Positions 1 to 8,400 of a stretch of 43,762 nucleotides of DNA are shown here, piece after piece (positions within the stretch are counted from its first letter, which is position 1; every line of letters begins with the position of its first letter). Source of the DNA: UMGS902 sp045538895 (lineage in GTDB: Bacteria > Bacillota > Clostridia > Oscillospirales > CAG-272); NCBI GenBank assembly GCA_045538895.1, contig JAZQEH010000084.1:1-43762 (forward strand), written 5' to 3'. Position numbers and translations under genes: made by a program. The notes under the pieces are model-generated. The model was not told the origin of the DNA, ran no database searches, and was given only the letters and a program-made list of their open reading frames with translations.

Positions 1-157
1 GTTTAGGGTAACGACGTCAGAACCTTTTAAGGAAAGGTTCCGACACCTCCAAACCTTTTTGTAAAAAAATATTGTCTGTAGCCACGGCTACTTATTAAAT
101 ATTTTACAGTTTTTCTTTGGTTCTTTCTTTTTAAGAAAGAACACCTTCGTTACTCCC
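1..157 (-). repeat. Framed dispersed repeat, module A copy (reverse), cut by window edge
   Basis: This is a reverse-orientation copy of the ~140-bp module A found again at 13468-13611 and 16376-16519. It has the same internal palindromes: GAACCTTTT/AAAGGTTC, TAGCC-GT-GGCTA written in reverse, and GTTCTTTC/GAAAGAAC. The window begins inside the outer frame (GTTTAGGGTAACG). The other frame end, near 150-166, is degenerate. It lies downstream of the MORN gene, past that gene's terminator. No ORF is present. Confidence 0.8.
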
Positions 158-167
158 CTTCACAAAC

Positions 168-195
168 AAAAAAGCATGCGAAAGCATGCTTTTTT
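168..195 (-). terminator. Intrinsic terminator of the parA-parB-MORN operon
   Basis: A 12-bp perfect stem (AAAAAAGCATGC / GCATGCTTTTTT) closes a GAAA tetraloop and is followed by a T run. It sits immediately 3' of the MORN stop codon on the minus strand. The A/T-symmetric stem could also act on the plus strand. Confidence 0.85.
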
Positions 196-197
196 GT

Positions 198-1316
198 TTA
201 TTCTTCAATAAATGTTTGTGTATCTTTGTCGAATCTGCCTGTTACAGAGGTACCGTTTGTGTACGTATACGTACCCTCAAGCATCTGGTTTTGATTGTTC
301 TGTTCGAATTTACCTACAAATTTTGCGTTGTTTTCAAATTCATACGTGCCCTCGTTGCGGATGTCGTTTGTGAAAGAGCCTGTGAAAACGTCGCCGCTTG
401 AGTACAAAAGCACACCGTAGCCGTGTTTGAGGTCATTAACAAATTCGCCCTCGTAGACGTTGCCTTCTGCATAGGTCATTTTGCCCTTGCCGTTTTTCTT
501 ATCATTTGCAAATTCGCCCTCGTAAATATCATAGCCGTTTTTGTTTTTGTAGGTGATTGTTGCAAAACCCTCACGCACGTTGTTTACGATGGGACCGATA
601 TAGCTGTCACCGTTTGCATAAGTTACGGTAAAGTTGCCGTTCATTTTGTCATTTGCAAAGAAGCCGTCGTAGACGTCGCCGTTTTTATAGGTCATTTTGC
701 CCTTGCCGGAGCGCATTGCGTTTACAATTTCGCCCTCGTAAACGGCACCGTTTGAATACTCGATGCGGTTTGCCTTAAGGCTTCCCTTTGCACCGTCGCT
801 CGATGATATCCAACCCGAAGTGGGGACTCCGCCCTTTACAATTCCGAAAAATTTAACTTCTGCACCGTCAGTTAAGCCGTAAGTAGTGTAACGGACACCG
901 CAAATGAGCAAGATTATGAAAATCAGCAAAAGCACCACAACTGCCGCAATAGCCGCGGTTATTCTTGAGTCAAGCGGGCGGCGATTGTGCTTTGCGACAC
1001 GTCTTTTTTGCGACTTTGGCGGATGATAGCCGCCCTTCCCCGTGCGAACGTACGTTGGAAACTCACTCGTGTTTACGTTTTCTTCTTTTTTAGCCGATGT
1101 CTGAGGTTTAGCAGCCGGACGTCTTACAGGTGGCTTTTGAGCAGGTCTTGCCGTAGCCTTGGGATACTCATTGGTATTCTGCGTGGTATTCCGGACACGG
1201 CGCACGCTATCGGGACGCTGTGCAGTAGCACTCTTTCTGCGTCTTGCTTCAACCTCACGTGCATCAGCCAGTGCGGCACGTTCTGCCGCAGTCATCGTTC
1301 TGTTTTCGTTACTCAT
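198..1316 (-). CDS. Membrane-anchored MORN-repeat protein
   Basis: This 372-aa protein has three parts. Residues 1-117 are basic, Pro/Ala/Arg-rich and probably disordered. Residues 118-140 form one strongly hydrophobic membrane segment. Residues ~185-360 hold about eight ~23-residue MORN repeats (pattern NGxxYxGxFxNxxxxGxGxxxY). By the positive-inside rule the N-terminus is cytoplasmic and the repeats are outside. MORN repeats are structural beta-hairpin modules linked to membranes or proteins in other organisms; no enzymatic activity is implied. The ATG has AAAGGA upstream, and the start lies 3 bp after the previous stop, so it is the last gene of the parA-parB operon. The last two repeats are degenerate. 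Its function is unknown, and its place next to Soj/Spo0J is the only clue. Confidence 0.85.
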   Translation of the reverse strand: MSNENRTMTAAERAALADAREVEARRRKSATAQRPDSVRRVRNTTQNTNEYPKATARPAQKPPVRRPAAKPQTSAKKEENVNTSEFPTYVRTGKGGYHPPKSQKRRVAKHNRRPLDSRITAAIAAVVVLLLIFIILLICGVRYTTYGLTDGAEVKFFGIVKGGVPTSGWISSSDGAKGSLKANRIEYSNGAVYEGEIVNAMRSGKGKMTYKNGDVYDGFFANDKMNGNFTVTYANGDSYIGPIVNNVREGFATITYKNKNGYDIYEGEFANDKKNGKGKMTYAEGNVYEGEFVNDLKHGYGVLLYSSGDVFTGSFTNDIRNEGTYEFENNAKFVGKFEQNNQNQMLEGTYTYTNGTSVTGRFDKDTQTFIEE

Positions 1317-1319
1317 TAT

Positions 1320-1865
1320 TTATCCTTTGGTTATTGTAATAAGGTTGTCCGCAAACTGAAGTATCTGCGGAATTAAAAACAAAAGTGCAAAGCATGCGAA
1401 AAAGCATATTATAAATGTAATTAAAAGTGAAAGTTTACCGCCTTTTACCGCTTTAAAACGCTTATCTGCTATGTATTTTACATCTTCGGGTATGTAGAAA
1501 AGTGCGTTTTCGCAGTCCTGTGGCTTTGAAATTTCGCTTGTTGCCTTGACATACTTTGCAAGCAGCGTATCTTTTGCGAGATTTTTGCGTATTAAATACT
1601 TGTTGTAGTTTATATCGTTAAGACTTTTTGCTTTTTCAGGCGAAAAAGCTTCTGCTTTGTAGAGTCTGCGCACTACCCTGCCGAGATAATCGTTGCAGTA
1701 ATAGTAAATACATGCGGCAATGAATATTCCCGCACAGATTCCAACCGCTAAATACGGCAAAAAGCGTTCGACATCATACGTGTCGAAGTTTTGTATTGCC
1801 GAGAAATCAGGTGAAAAATATGTTTCCTTTAAATAATAATATACTTCTTTAATGGGATTTGACAT
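1320..1865 (-). CDS. Two-TM protein of unknown function in the par operon
   Basis: I do not recognise this 181-aa protein. It has a hydrophobic segment at ~37-57, a Lys/Glu-rich soluble middle (~60-140) and a second hydrophobic segment at ~145-168. This is a hairpin-like topology with the central charged part probably cytoplasmic. The ATG is preceded by GAGGAG at good spacing. It starts 29 bp after the parB stop and ends 3 bp before the MORN gene, so it is almost certainly co-transcribed and possibly translationally coupled to the MORN protein. No catalytic motif is visible. A membrane partner for the MORN protein is one possibility, but this is inference from position alone. Confidence 0.8.
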   Translation of the reverse strand: MSNPIKEVYYYLKETYFSPDFSAIQNFDTYDVERFLPYLAVGICAGIFIAACIYYYCNDYLGRVVRRLYKAEAFSPEKAKSLNDINYNKYLIRKNLAKDTLLAKYVKATSEISKPQDCENALFYIPEDVKYIADKRFKAVKGGKLSLLITFIICFFACFALLFLIPQILQFADNLITITKG

Positions 1866-1894
1866 CTTTACTCCTCAAAATACAGAAATATCTG

Positions 1895-2779
1895 TTATTC
1901 AATAATTTCATCTCCACAGAGCTTTTTGAGAAGAATTTCGAGGTCCTCATTGTCCTCAAATGTTACGGATATGCTCTTTACCACACCTTTGTGACTAATC
2001 TTTACACGTCTGCCGAGAATTTCCATGGCTTTCTTGGCAAGCTCGCCGTAATAGTCTATTTCAAGACCGATTTCGGGAACTTCCTCGCCCTCCGATTCTG
2101 CTTTCTGTGTGAGCTTGTTTTCTTTACGCACCATATCCTCTGCAACTCTTACAGAAGCACCCTGTGCGACAATCTTTGCGGCAAGTGCTGTTTCTTTGTT
2201 TTTATCCTTGAGTGCAAGCAAAGCACGTGCGTGACCGGCAGAAAGCTCGCCCGCATTGAGCATTGCAATTACATCATCGGAAAGGTCGAGTAAGCGAAGC
2301 GCATTTGTAATAGTGCTTCTTCCCTTTCCTACCTTTAAAGAAACCTCTTCCTGAGTGAGATTATAGTTCTGTATTAATGCTCTGTAAGCCTGTGCTTCTT
2401 CTATCGGATTGAGGTCTTCACGCTGAATGTTCTCAATAAGTGATATTTGTGCGGTTTCAAGGTCACTTTTATCAAGAATAATTACAGGAACTTCGGTTAA
2501 ACCTGCCATTTTTGATGCACGGTAACGGCGTTCACCTGCGATAATCTGGTAATGACCGTCTGCAATTTCTCTTACGAGAATAGGCTGCAATACACCGTGA
2601 GCAGCGATTGAATCTGCAAGCTCTGCGAGAGCTTCACCCTCAAAAACGCGTCTTGGCTGGTCTACTTTAGGCTCTATCATAGATATACGAAGCTTAGTAA
2701 CACCGCCTTTTTCCTCTACGGAGTTGTCAAATAATATGTTGTCAATGCCTTTTCCAAGGCCAGAGGGCTTTTTAGCCAT
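1895..2779 (-). CDS. parB: Chromosome-partitioning protein ParB/Spo0J
   Basis: ParB/Spo0J binds parS, loads as a CTP-dependent clamp and organises the origin region for segregation; in Firmicutes it also influences replication initiation and sporulation through Soj. The 294 aa show the family order. A short N-terminal LGKGI motif (Soj-activating type) comes first. The CTP-binding ParB/Srx domain has GERRYRA at 82-88 and ENIQR at 116-120. A helix-turn-helix parS-binding region lies at ~135-175, and a C-terminal dimerisation region ends the protein. Length is normal. It begins 25 bp after the parA stop. Three parS sites lie ~830-960 bp upstream of its start, so autoregulation is likely. Confidence 0.97.
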   Translation of the reverse strand: MAKKPSGLGKGIDNILFDNSVEEKGGVTKLRISMIEPKVDQPRRVFEGEALAELADSIAAHGVLQPILVREIADGHYQIIAGERRYRASKMAGLTEVPVIILDKSDLETAQISLIENIQREDLNPIEEAQAYRALIQNYNLTQEEVSLKVGKGRSTITNALRLLDLSDDVIAMLNAGELSAGHARALLALKDKNKETALAAKIVAQGASVRVAEDMVRKENKLTQKAESEGEEVPEIGLEIDYYGELAKKAMEILGRRVKISHKGVVKSISVTFEDNEDLEILLKKLCGDEIIE

Positions 2780-2804
2780 TGTATTTTCCGTCCTTTATTG
2801 TATT

Positions 2805-3566
2805 TTAAATGCGGCTAATCAATTCTTTTGCCACATCAAGGTATTCTTTTGCACCTTTTGAAGATTTATCGTGATAATATACGGGTGTACCAAAGCTTGG
2901 AGCCTCGCTCAAACGTACATTTCTTGAAATAGGTGTCTTGAACAGCTTATCCGAGTAGTATTTTTTAAGTTCGGATATAACCTGCATTGTCAAAATCAAT
3001 CTGCCATTGAACATTGTGATAAGAATTCCGCAGATTTCAAGGTCAGGATTATAAAGCTGCTTAATTTTTCTGATTGTGAGCATCAGCTGCGAAAGTCCCT
3101 CAAGTGCGTAATATTCACACTGCATAGGGATAATTACAGCATCGGCGGCTGCGAGTGCATTTACAGTAATCATGCCGAGGGAAGGGGGGCAGTCGATAAA
3201 TATGTAGTCATAGTTATCTTTAATAGCCGCCAACTGTTCTTTCAAGCGATATTCACGGTTATCCAACTGATATAAGTCAAATTCTGCACCTGCAAGCGAA
3301 ATATTGGAGGGAATTACCGACAAATTTTTAAATTCGGTAGTGTTTATAGCTTTTTCCGCTTCAATTTCACCTATAAGTATCTCATAAGATGTTGCTTTGA
3401 GGTTCTTTTTGTTAATTCCAACGCCGCTTGTAGTATTGCCCTGAGGGTCAATATCAATAAGCAGCACCTTTTTTCCAAGTATACCAACAGAAGCCGCAAT
3501 ATTTACGGCTGATGTTGTTTTACCAACGCCACCTTTCTGGTTAGCAAAGGCAATTATCTTTCCCAT
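2805..3566 (-). CDS. parA: Chromosome-partitioning ATPase ParA/Soj
   Basis: This is a deviant Walker-type ATPase that forms ATP-dependent DNA-bound dimers and is regulated by ParB. In Bacillus, Soj also controls DnaA. The 253 aa carry the deviant Walker A motif KGGVGKTT at 11-18, the switch DIDPQGNTTSG near 39-49, and Walker B YIFIDCPPSLG in mid-protein. It has no N-terminal HTH extension, so it is of the small chromosomal Soj type, not the plasmid type. The start is supported by GGAGG seven bases upstream of the ATG. It heads a four-gene operon with a consensus sigma-A promoter placed between parS sites. The usual rsmG/mnmG neighbours are not seen upstream; instead a divergent wall hydrolase follows. 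Confidence 0.97.
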   Translation of the reverse strand: MGKIIAFANQKGGVGKTTSAVNIAASVGILGKKVLLIDIDPQGNTTSGVGINKKNLKATSYEILIGEIEAEKAINTTEFKNLSVIPSNISLAGAEFDLYQLDNREYRLKEQLAAIKDNYDYIFIDCPPSLGMITVNALAAADAVIIPMQCEYYALEGLSQLMLTIRKIKQLYNPDLEICGILITMFNGRLILTMQVISELKKYYSDKLFKTPISRNVRLSEAPSFGTPVYYHDKSSKGAKEYLDVAKELISRI

Positions 3567-3604
3567 AGAGTCCTCCAGTCTTTGCGTGTGTAAGTTGCCA
3601 AAAA

Positions 3605-3620
3605 TGTTTCACATGAAACA
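3605..3620. promoter_or_regulatory. parS site 1
   Basis: TGTTTCACATGAAACA is a perfect 16-bp palindrome apart from the central C-A/T-G step (CACATG instead of CACGTG), and differs from the Bacillus parS consensus by one base. It lies in the predicted 5' leader of parA, just after the expected transcription start. Confidence 0.93.
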
Positions 3621-3630
3621 TTACATGCTT

Positions 3631-3659
3631 ATTATAACATCGAGCAGGGAATATGTCAA
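3631..3659 (-). promoter_or_regulatory. Sigma-A promoter of parA operon
   Basis: On the minus strand TTGACA (3659-3654), a 17-bp spacer and TATAAT (3636-3631) match the consensus exactly. parS 1 lies just downstream and parS 2 is 26 bp upstream of the -35 box, so bound or spreading ParB would cover the promoter. Confidence 0.85.
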
Positions 3660-3685
3660 CGGAAATAGCATAATTGGCACGAAAA

Positions 3686-3701
3686 TGTTTCACATGAAAC
3701 A
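3686..3701. promoter_or_regulatory. parS site 2
   Basis: This is the same 16-mer as parS 1 (TGTTTCACATGAAACA), 81 bp away centre to centre, upstream of the parA promoter. Confidence 0.93.
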
Positions 3702-3726
3702 TTTTACAGCGAGCTTTTTAAATCTA

Positions 3727-3742
3727 TGTTTCACGTGAAACA
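3727..3742. promoter_or_regulatory. parS site 3 (perfect consensus)
   Basis: TGTTTCACGTGAAACA is an exact match to the Bacillus parS consensus and a perfect palindrome. A further half-site, ACATGAAACA, ends at 3843. From 3743 to 4117 I see only AT-rich sequence with no convincing gene, DnaA boxes or hairpins. Confidence 0.97.
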
Positions 3743-4117
3743 TTTACAATCACAATATACAGATGTTTAACACTGCACCACCACAATATGTAGACATGTT
3801 GGATTTTGTATAATTATGTCTAATAATTGCAAAACATGAAACATCTTTGCCGATGCTAGTATTTTGCTTTGCGAGAGTATGTAAAATGTCTGTACACATA
3901 CTATATATAATAATAGGAAGAAAACTTTTCAAAAATAGTAAAAAAATGGTGGTGAATATTGCTTATTCCTATTCGATTTAAACTCTACTTTCGGCATTTT
4001 GGGTTTTACCAATTTGAGGAAAATTTTTATCCTGTGTCCTATATTATTATAATGTATAAAACCGTCAATTTTGGGCAAACACTCTCCCTGTATGCCGCCG
4101 TAAAAAACAAAAAAAGG

Positions 4118-4146
4118 TTGACAAAGTCGAATTTGTGTGATAATAT
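4118..4146 (+). promoter_or_regulatory. Sigma-A promoter of SleB-type hydrolase gene
   Basis: TTGACA (4118-4123), 17-bp spacer, TAATAT (4141-4146). This near-consensus housekeeping promoter predicts vegetative expression rather than sigma-G control, with a leader of about 85 nt. Confidence 0.85.
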
Positions 4147-4238
4147 CTTAAATGTTTTGCGTACAAAAACCGGTTTTTTATCGTTTTTTGACGTAAATAC
4201 AATAGGTGGCAAAACCATTATTTGAAAGGAGAAAGCAA

Positions 4239-5072
4239 ATGAATAAATGCAGAAATACAGTACTTTGCCTTATGGCATTGCTTCTGTCATGCATGCTGAT
4301 GTCATTTACTTGCGTTGCCTCGGAGAATATCGGCGAACCCATAACTTTACTTTATAATGACAATCCGATTGATGGCGGCTTTTACGCAAATGGCACGGCA
4401 TACGCACCGTACCGCGCAATTGTAACAGCTATTGAGCCTGACGTTGCTTTTACTTGGGCAAACGGTACCTCTACCGCTCACGGGGACGGTATCACAATCA
4501 ACGCAAGAGCAAACGAAAACTACATTGAGGCAAACGGCAGAATAATTTACAATGACAAGGCACAGAATCTGCTCGTTAACGGCACTCTCTACGTACCTAC
4601 CGCCTCTGTTGCACGTGCATACTCGCTCCAGAGCTCCTGGAACGAAACCAGAATGAGAAGTTGCGTGGCAGGTAAGCCCACACCCATTCTGAGCGGTGAC
4701 AAGTATTACAAGGAAAACGACCTCTACTGGCTCTCACACATTATCTCGGCTGAAAGCCGTGGCGAACCCTTCCGCGGACAGATTGCGGTCGGCAACGTTA
4801 TACTTCTGCGTGTGCATGACGGTTCTTTCCCGGACAGCATCTACGACGTAATCTTCGATAGAAGATTCGGTGTGCAGTTTACACCTGCATATTCGGGTAC
4901 TATTTACAAGAAGCCTGCTGACAGTGCAGTCCTTGCAGCGAAAATCGCTCTTGAGGGCACCGAGGTTGTACAGGCACTCTATTTCCGTGCAGTGCGTGGC
5001 TCCTCCACAAGCTGGATGGCAAAAAACCGTGATTATATCACAACTATAGGCAATCACGTATTCTATTATTAA
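4239..5072 (+). CDS. Secreted cell-wall hydrolase, SleB/Hydrolase_2 family
   Basis: The ATG at 4239 is chosen over an upstream GTG because AAAGGAG lies 7 bp before it and a signal peptide (1-28, hydrophobic core LCLMALLLSCMLMSF) then begins the protein. Residues ~35-130 resemble the copper-amine-oxidase-like N-terminal domain used as a wall-associated module (paired NGTAYAPYRA and NGTLYVPTASV motifs). Residues ~160-277 are the SleB-type hydrolase fold with HIISAESRGEP, where Glu172 is the expected catalytic acid, and GQIAVGNVILLR. SleB relatives cleave spore cortex or vegetative peptidoglycan. The strong sigma-A promoter and the absence of a ypeB neighbour favour a vegetative role here (inference). 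The gene is monocistronic with its own terminator. I give no symbol because the SleB family has several paralogues per genome. Confidence 0.88.
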   Translation: MNKCRNTVLCLMALLLSCMLMSFTCVASENIGEPITLLYNDNPIDGGFYANGTAYAPYRAIVTAIEPDVAFTWANGTSTAHGDGITINARANENYIEANGRIIYNDKAQNLLVNGTLYVPTASVARAYSLQSSWNETRMRSCVAGKPTPILSGDKYYKENDLYWLSHIISAESRGEPFRGQIAVGNVILLRVHDGSFPDSIYDVIFDRRFGVQFTPAYSGTIYKKPADSAVLAAKIALEGTEVVQALYFRAVRGSSTSWMAKNRDYITTIGNHVFYY

Positions 5073-5084
5073 TAAAAAATAATA

Positions 5085-5112
5085 AAAAAGGCTTGCTTCG
5101 GCAAGCCTTTTT
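5085..5112 (+). terminator. Intrinsic terminator after the SleB-type gene
   Basis: A 12-bp stem (AAAAAGGCTTGC / GCAAGCCTTTTT) closes a TTCG tetraloop with a terminal T run, 13 bp after the stop. Confidence 0.92.
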
Positions 5113-5115
5113 GCG

Positions 5116-5398
5116 TGTACGGGGGAGGAATACGAAGGCAAAAACGAAGGAATACGAAGGCGTTCTTTCTTAAGAAGAAAGAACCAAAGAAAAACTGTAA
5201 AATATTTAATAAGTAGCCGTGGCTACAGATATTAATTCTTTACAAAAAGGTTTGGAGGTGTGTTTATCATTTTGCTGATTTTATGAGTTTGCATTTTGCA
5301 AACTCAAGATGCGTCTGAACAAAAGTTATTATTAAAACAAAAGTTAGCGACGCATTCCTTTCCTTAAAAGGTTCCGACATATTTTGCTTCCCTTACTC
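5116..5398 (+). repeat. Degenerate framed repeat, module A copy with nested insertion
   Basis: This is a plus-orientation copy of module A (GTTCTTTC palindrome, TAGCC-GT-GGCTA, GGTTTGGAGGTGT). About 95 bp at ~5261-5353 replace the left arm of the third hairpin. The insert has a perfect 9-bp inverted repeat (GAGTTTGCA / TGCAAACTC, 5285-5305), TGCGTC/GACGCA ends (near 5310 and 5348) and two AACAAAAGTTA direct repeats. The outer frame ends are poorly conserved. With the flanking terminator and promoter it fills the 419-bp gap. Confidence 0.7.
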
Positions 5399-5432
5399 AC
5401 ACAAAATTCACGCAAAATTCCTTATATTTCTT

Positions 5433-5462
5433 TTGACGGACATATACGTACTATGGTAGAAT
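5433..5462 (+). promoter_or_regulatory. Putative sigma-A promoter of NAGPA-SLH gene
   Basis: TTGACG (5433-5438), 18-bp spacer, TAGAAT (5457-5462), about 30 bp ahead of the ATG. Confidence 0.6.
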
Positions 5463-5491
5463 AAAAACGAGATAAAGTGAGAGGTACATAA

Positions 5492-8400
5492 ATGTCAAAG
5501 AAAAAGATACTTGCATTAATAATGGCAACGCTGATTACAATATCGGCGGTGCCTGTATATTCAACCGAGGCAGAGGAGAGCACGACTGCAACAGAAATAT
5601 CTGTCACGGAAGAGCCGCAAAAGCCGCAATACACCTATGCTATTGACGGTCTTGGCGACATTACGGCGGCGAGCGTGAAAAAGCTTGGTGCTTCTGCGCA
5701 GTATTACAATTACAGTTGCCTTATGGGAAGCGTAAAGCAGAACGTACATATTATCGAAGCCGACGTTTCACGGGGAGCTGTTCTCAAAGGTGTGTCGCTC
5801 GGAAGTGCGTTTGGCGGACGAAATAGAGTTTCCTCGCTTAAGGACGATGGCGAAAACCGTCTGCTCGGAGCGATAAATGCCGACTTTTTCAGCACCGCAA
5901 CAGGGGTGCCGATGGGAGTTTTTGTCGAGGACGGCAGATATATTTCCTCCTCCTATGACCGTGCCGCAATAGGCATTGACAAGGATGGAAACATGTTTAT
6001 AGGCAACGTAGGGGACAGCATTTCGCTTATACACGGCGAGGACCGCCTCGACGTGCATCACCTCAACAAATACCCGACAATTTACGGTGCGTATCTTATC
6101 ACACCCGATTTCGGCGGCACAACGAGGCTTGCTGAGGGGATAGCGGCAACCGAGTACGTAATCGAGCTTTTCGGCGACATACGGCTCGGCGAGAGCGTCC
6201 GTGGTGAGATACGTGAGGTACGTGCCGCCGTGCAAAACAGCACTGTTCCGAGTGGCTGTGCGGTGCTTATCATTCCCGATTTGTACGAAAACAGGGAAGC
6301 GTATGCTTCTCTGTCGCTCGGCGACCGTGTTTTTATAGATGCGCAGGTGTCCGAGCAGTTCAGATATGCAAAAAATGCCATTGGCGGCGGCGATATCATA
6401 CTGATTGACGGCGAGCCTACGTCGTGGCTTTCGGACGAATCTATAGAAACCTCACGCAATCCGAGAAGTGCCTGCGGTATTACGGCTGACGGCAAAGTGA
6501 TAATGCTTGTGCTTGACGGCAGAAAACCCGAAATTTCAAGCGGAGTTAAGATGGTTGCACTTGCAAACGCTATGAAGTCACTCGGCTGCGTGAGTGCCAT
6601 AAATCTTGACGGTGGCGGCTCAAGCGTTATGGTGCTGTGGCAAGACGGCAAGGGGAAAGTTGCAAATAACCCATCCGACGGCAGTGAACGCAAGGTGCCT
6701 AATGCCATTGCGCTGTACGAGGCACCGAATGAGCTGCACACGCTTTCGCTGAAGAGCGATGCAGAGCTTGTTTTGAGCGGAGCGAGCGTGCCGCTTTCGC
6801 TTGAACTGTACGGCAAAGACGGTGAGAAGCGAGAGTTCGATTTTAACGCATCGAACACGATTTTCAAATGCGACGGCCTTTTCGGCAGAGCTTATTTTGA
6901 GGACGGAGTGCCGTATTTCACCGCCGCCGATGCAAACGGAGTGGGTGTTATCACCGCAGAGAGCCTTGTAGACGGTGAATTTGTAAGCGCAAAGGCGTTT
7001 CTTAACGTCACAAACGAGCCTGACACGCTTAACGTAAGCGAGAGCATACTGCTTGCTGACGCAGGCGAGAGTGCAAGCTTTACCGTTAATGCTTTGCTTG
7101 GGGAAAAGGCGGTTTACTTTGGCGATAAGCTTTGCGTGACAAGCGAAAACGAAAGCATTATAACCGATATTCAGGGTAATACGGTCACCGTTTCGCTTGG
7201 AGATGGCTATGACAGTACCTACGGCATGCTTGAAATAAGCCTTGGCGGCAAAACCGTGCAGCTTCCCGTGTATTTCGGCGGCGAGGAGCCGCTTGACGTG
7301 GGCAGACTGTTTAACGGTTATATATATGTAGAAAATGACGGCTACACGCTTGAATACAGCGACGGTGTGTTTGAAATTATAAGCCCGATGCCGATAGTTG
7401 AAACTACCGAAGTAGTCGAAACCACCGAAGTTGCTGAAACTACCGAAGTTGCTGAAACCACCGAAGTAGTCGAAACCACTGAAGCGGTTGAAACTACCGA
7501 AGTTGTTGAAACTACCGAAGTTGTTGAAACTACTGAAGTTGTTGAAACTACTGAAGCAGTTGAAACAACAGCGGAGCTTGAAATAATCGAGGAGCCTGTC
7601 ACGGTTGACGTAAGAGTCCGACTCAAGGACGGTGCATTTGTATCAAGCGGACTTTCGGACAAACGGTTTTGGATGTGGGTAGAGGGACTGAGCGAGTCGG
7701 CAAACCCATACGCAGTGTTTGAATGTGTGACTGAGGACGGGGAAAGCGAAGAAGTTGCCGTTTATTATGACAAATTCTACGACTTTTTAAGCTTTAACGG
7801 CAGGGCATTGCTCACTCTTTCGGCACCCTTGGGGGCAGTATCCTTGAAAACGTTGCTTGGCTACACTGCTTTCGAGGGGGAAGCGGGAGCGGCATTTGAC
7901 TCGGTTTATATTGCCGAGGAGCTTGACACAAACCTCTATGCCGACACGGCGGAGCATTGGTCGGGCTACTATGTAAACGCACTTTCCTATATGGGTGTTA
8001 TAAACGGTAGCGAAAACCTTGTCGGCGAGCTTGTATATAATCCCGACGGCGGACTTAACCGTGAGCAGTTCGCAAAGATTTTAGTAAGTTATATGCAGAT
8101 AGATACCGAGGATTACTCGGAATTTGCACTTGATTTTGCGGATATCGGCGAGATCTCACCGTGGGCGGTACCGTACGTGCGTGCGGCGGTGGGTGCATCG
8201 CTTATGCGTGGCAGAGGTACGCCGCAGGATACCGTTGTTTTTGCACCGCAGGACAGCATAACACGTCAGGAGGCACTTTACGTGCTTGGCGGACTTATAG
8301 GTGAGTGTGAGGGTGTACCTCTTGACTTTACCGACAGCGGGGAGATTGCTCCTTGGGCGGCTGAAAATCTTGGAAAAGCTCTTGCGGCAGGACTCGTTTC

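Noticed and set aside
3605..4117. Replication origin (oriC)
   Set aside because: parS sites are present, but I see no DnaA-box cluster, no dnaA/dnaN and no clear unwinding element; parS alone only indicates origin proximity.
3959..4225. Possible small gene between parS and the SleB-type gene
   Set aside because: It runs through the consensus promoter at 4118-4146, has no Shine-Dalgarno and has a random-looking composition.
7392..7572. Regular repeats suggesting a CRISPR array
   Set aside because: The 18-bp units are contiguous without spacers and encode in-frame hexapeptides of the surrounding protein.
7342..7662. 106-aa Ser/Val/Thr repeat protein on the minus strand
   Set aside because: Mirror image of the ETTE tandem repeat in the NAGPA-SLH gene; no ribosome-binding site or promoter.
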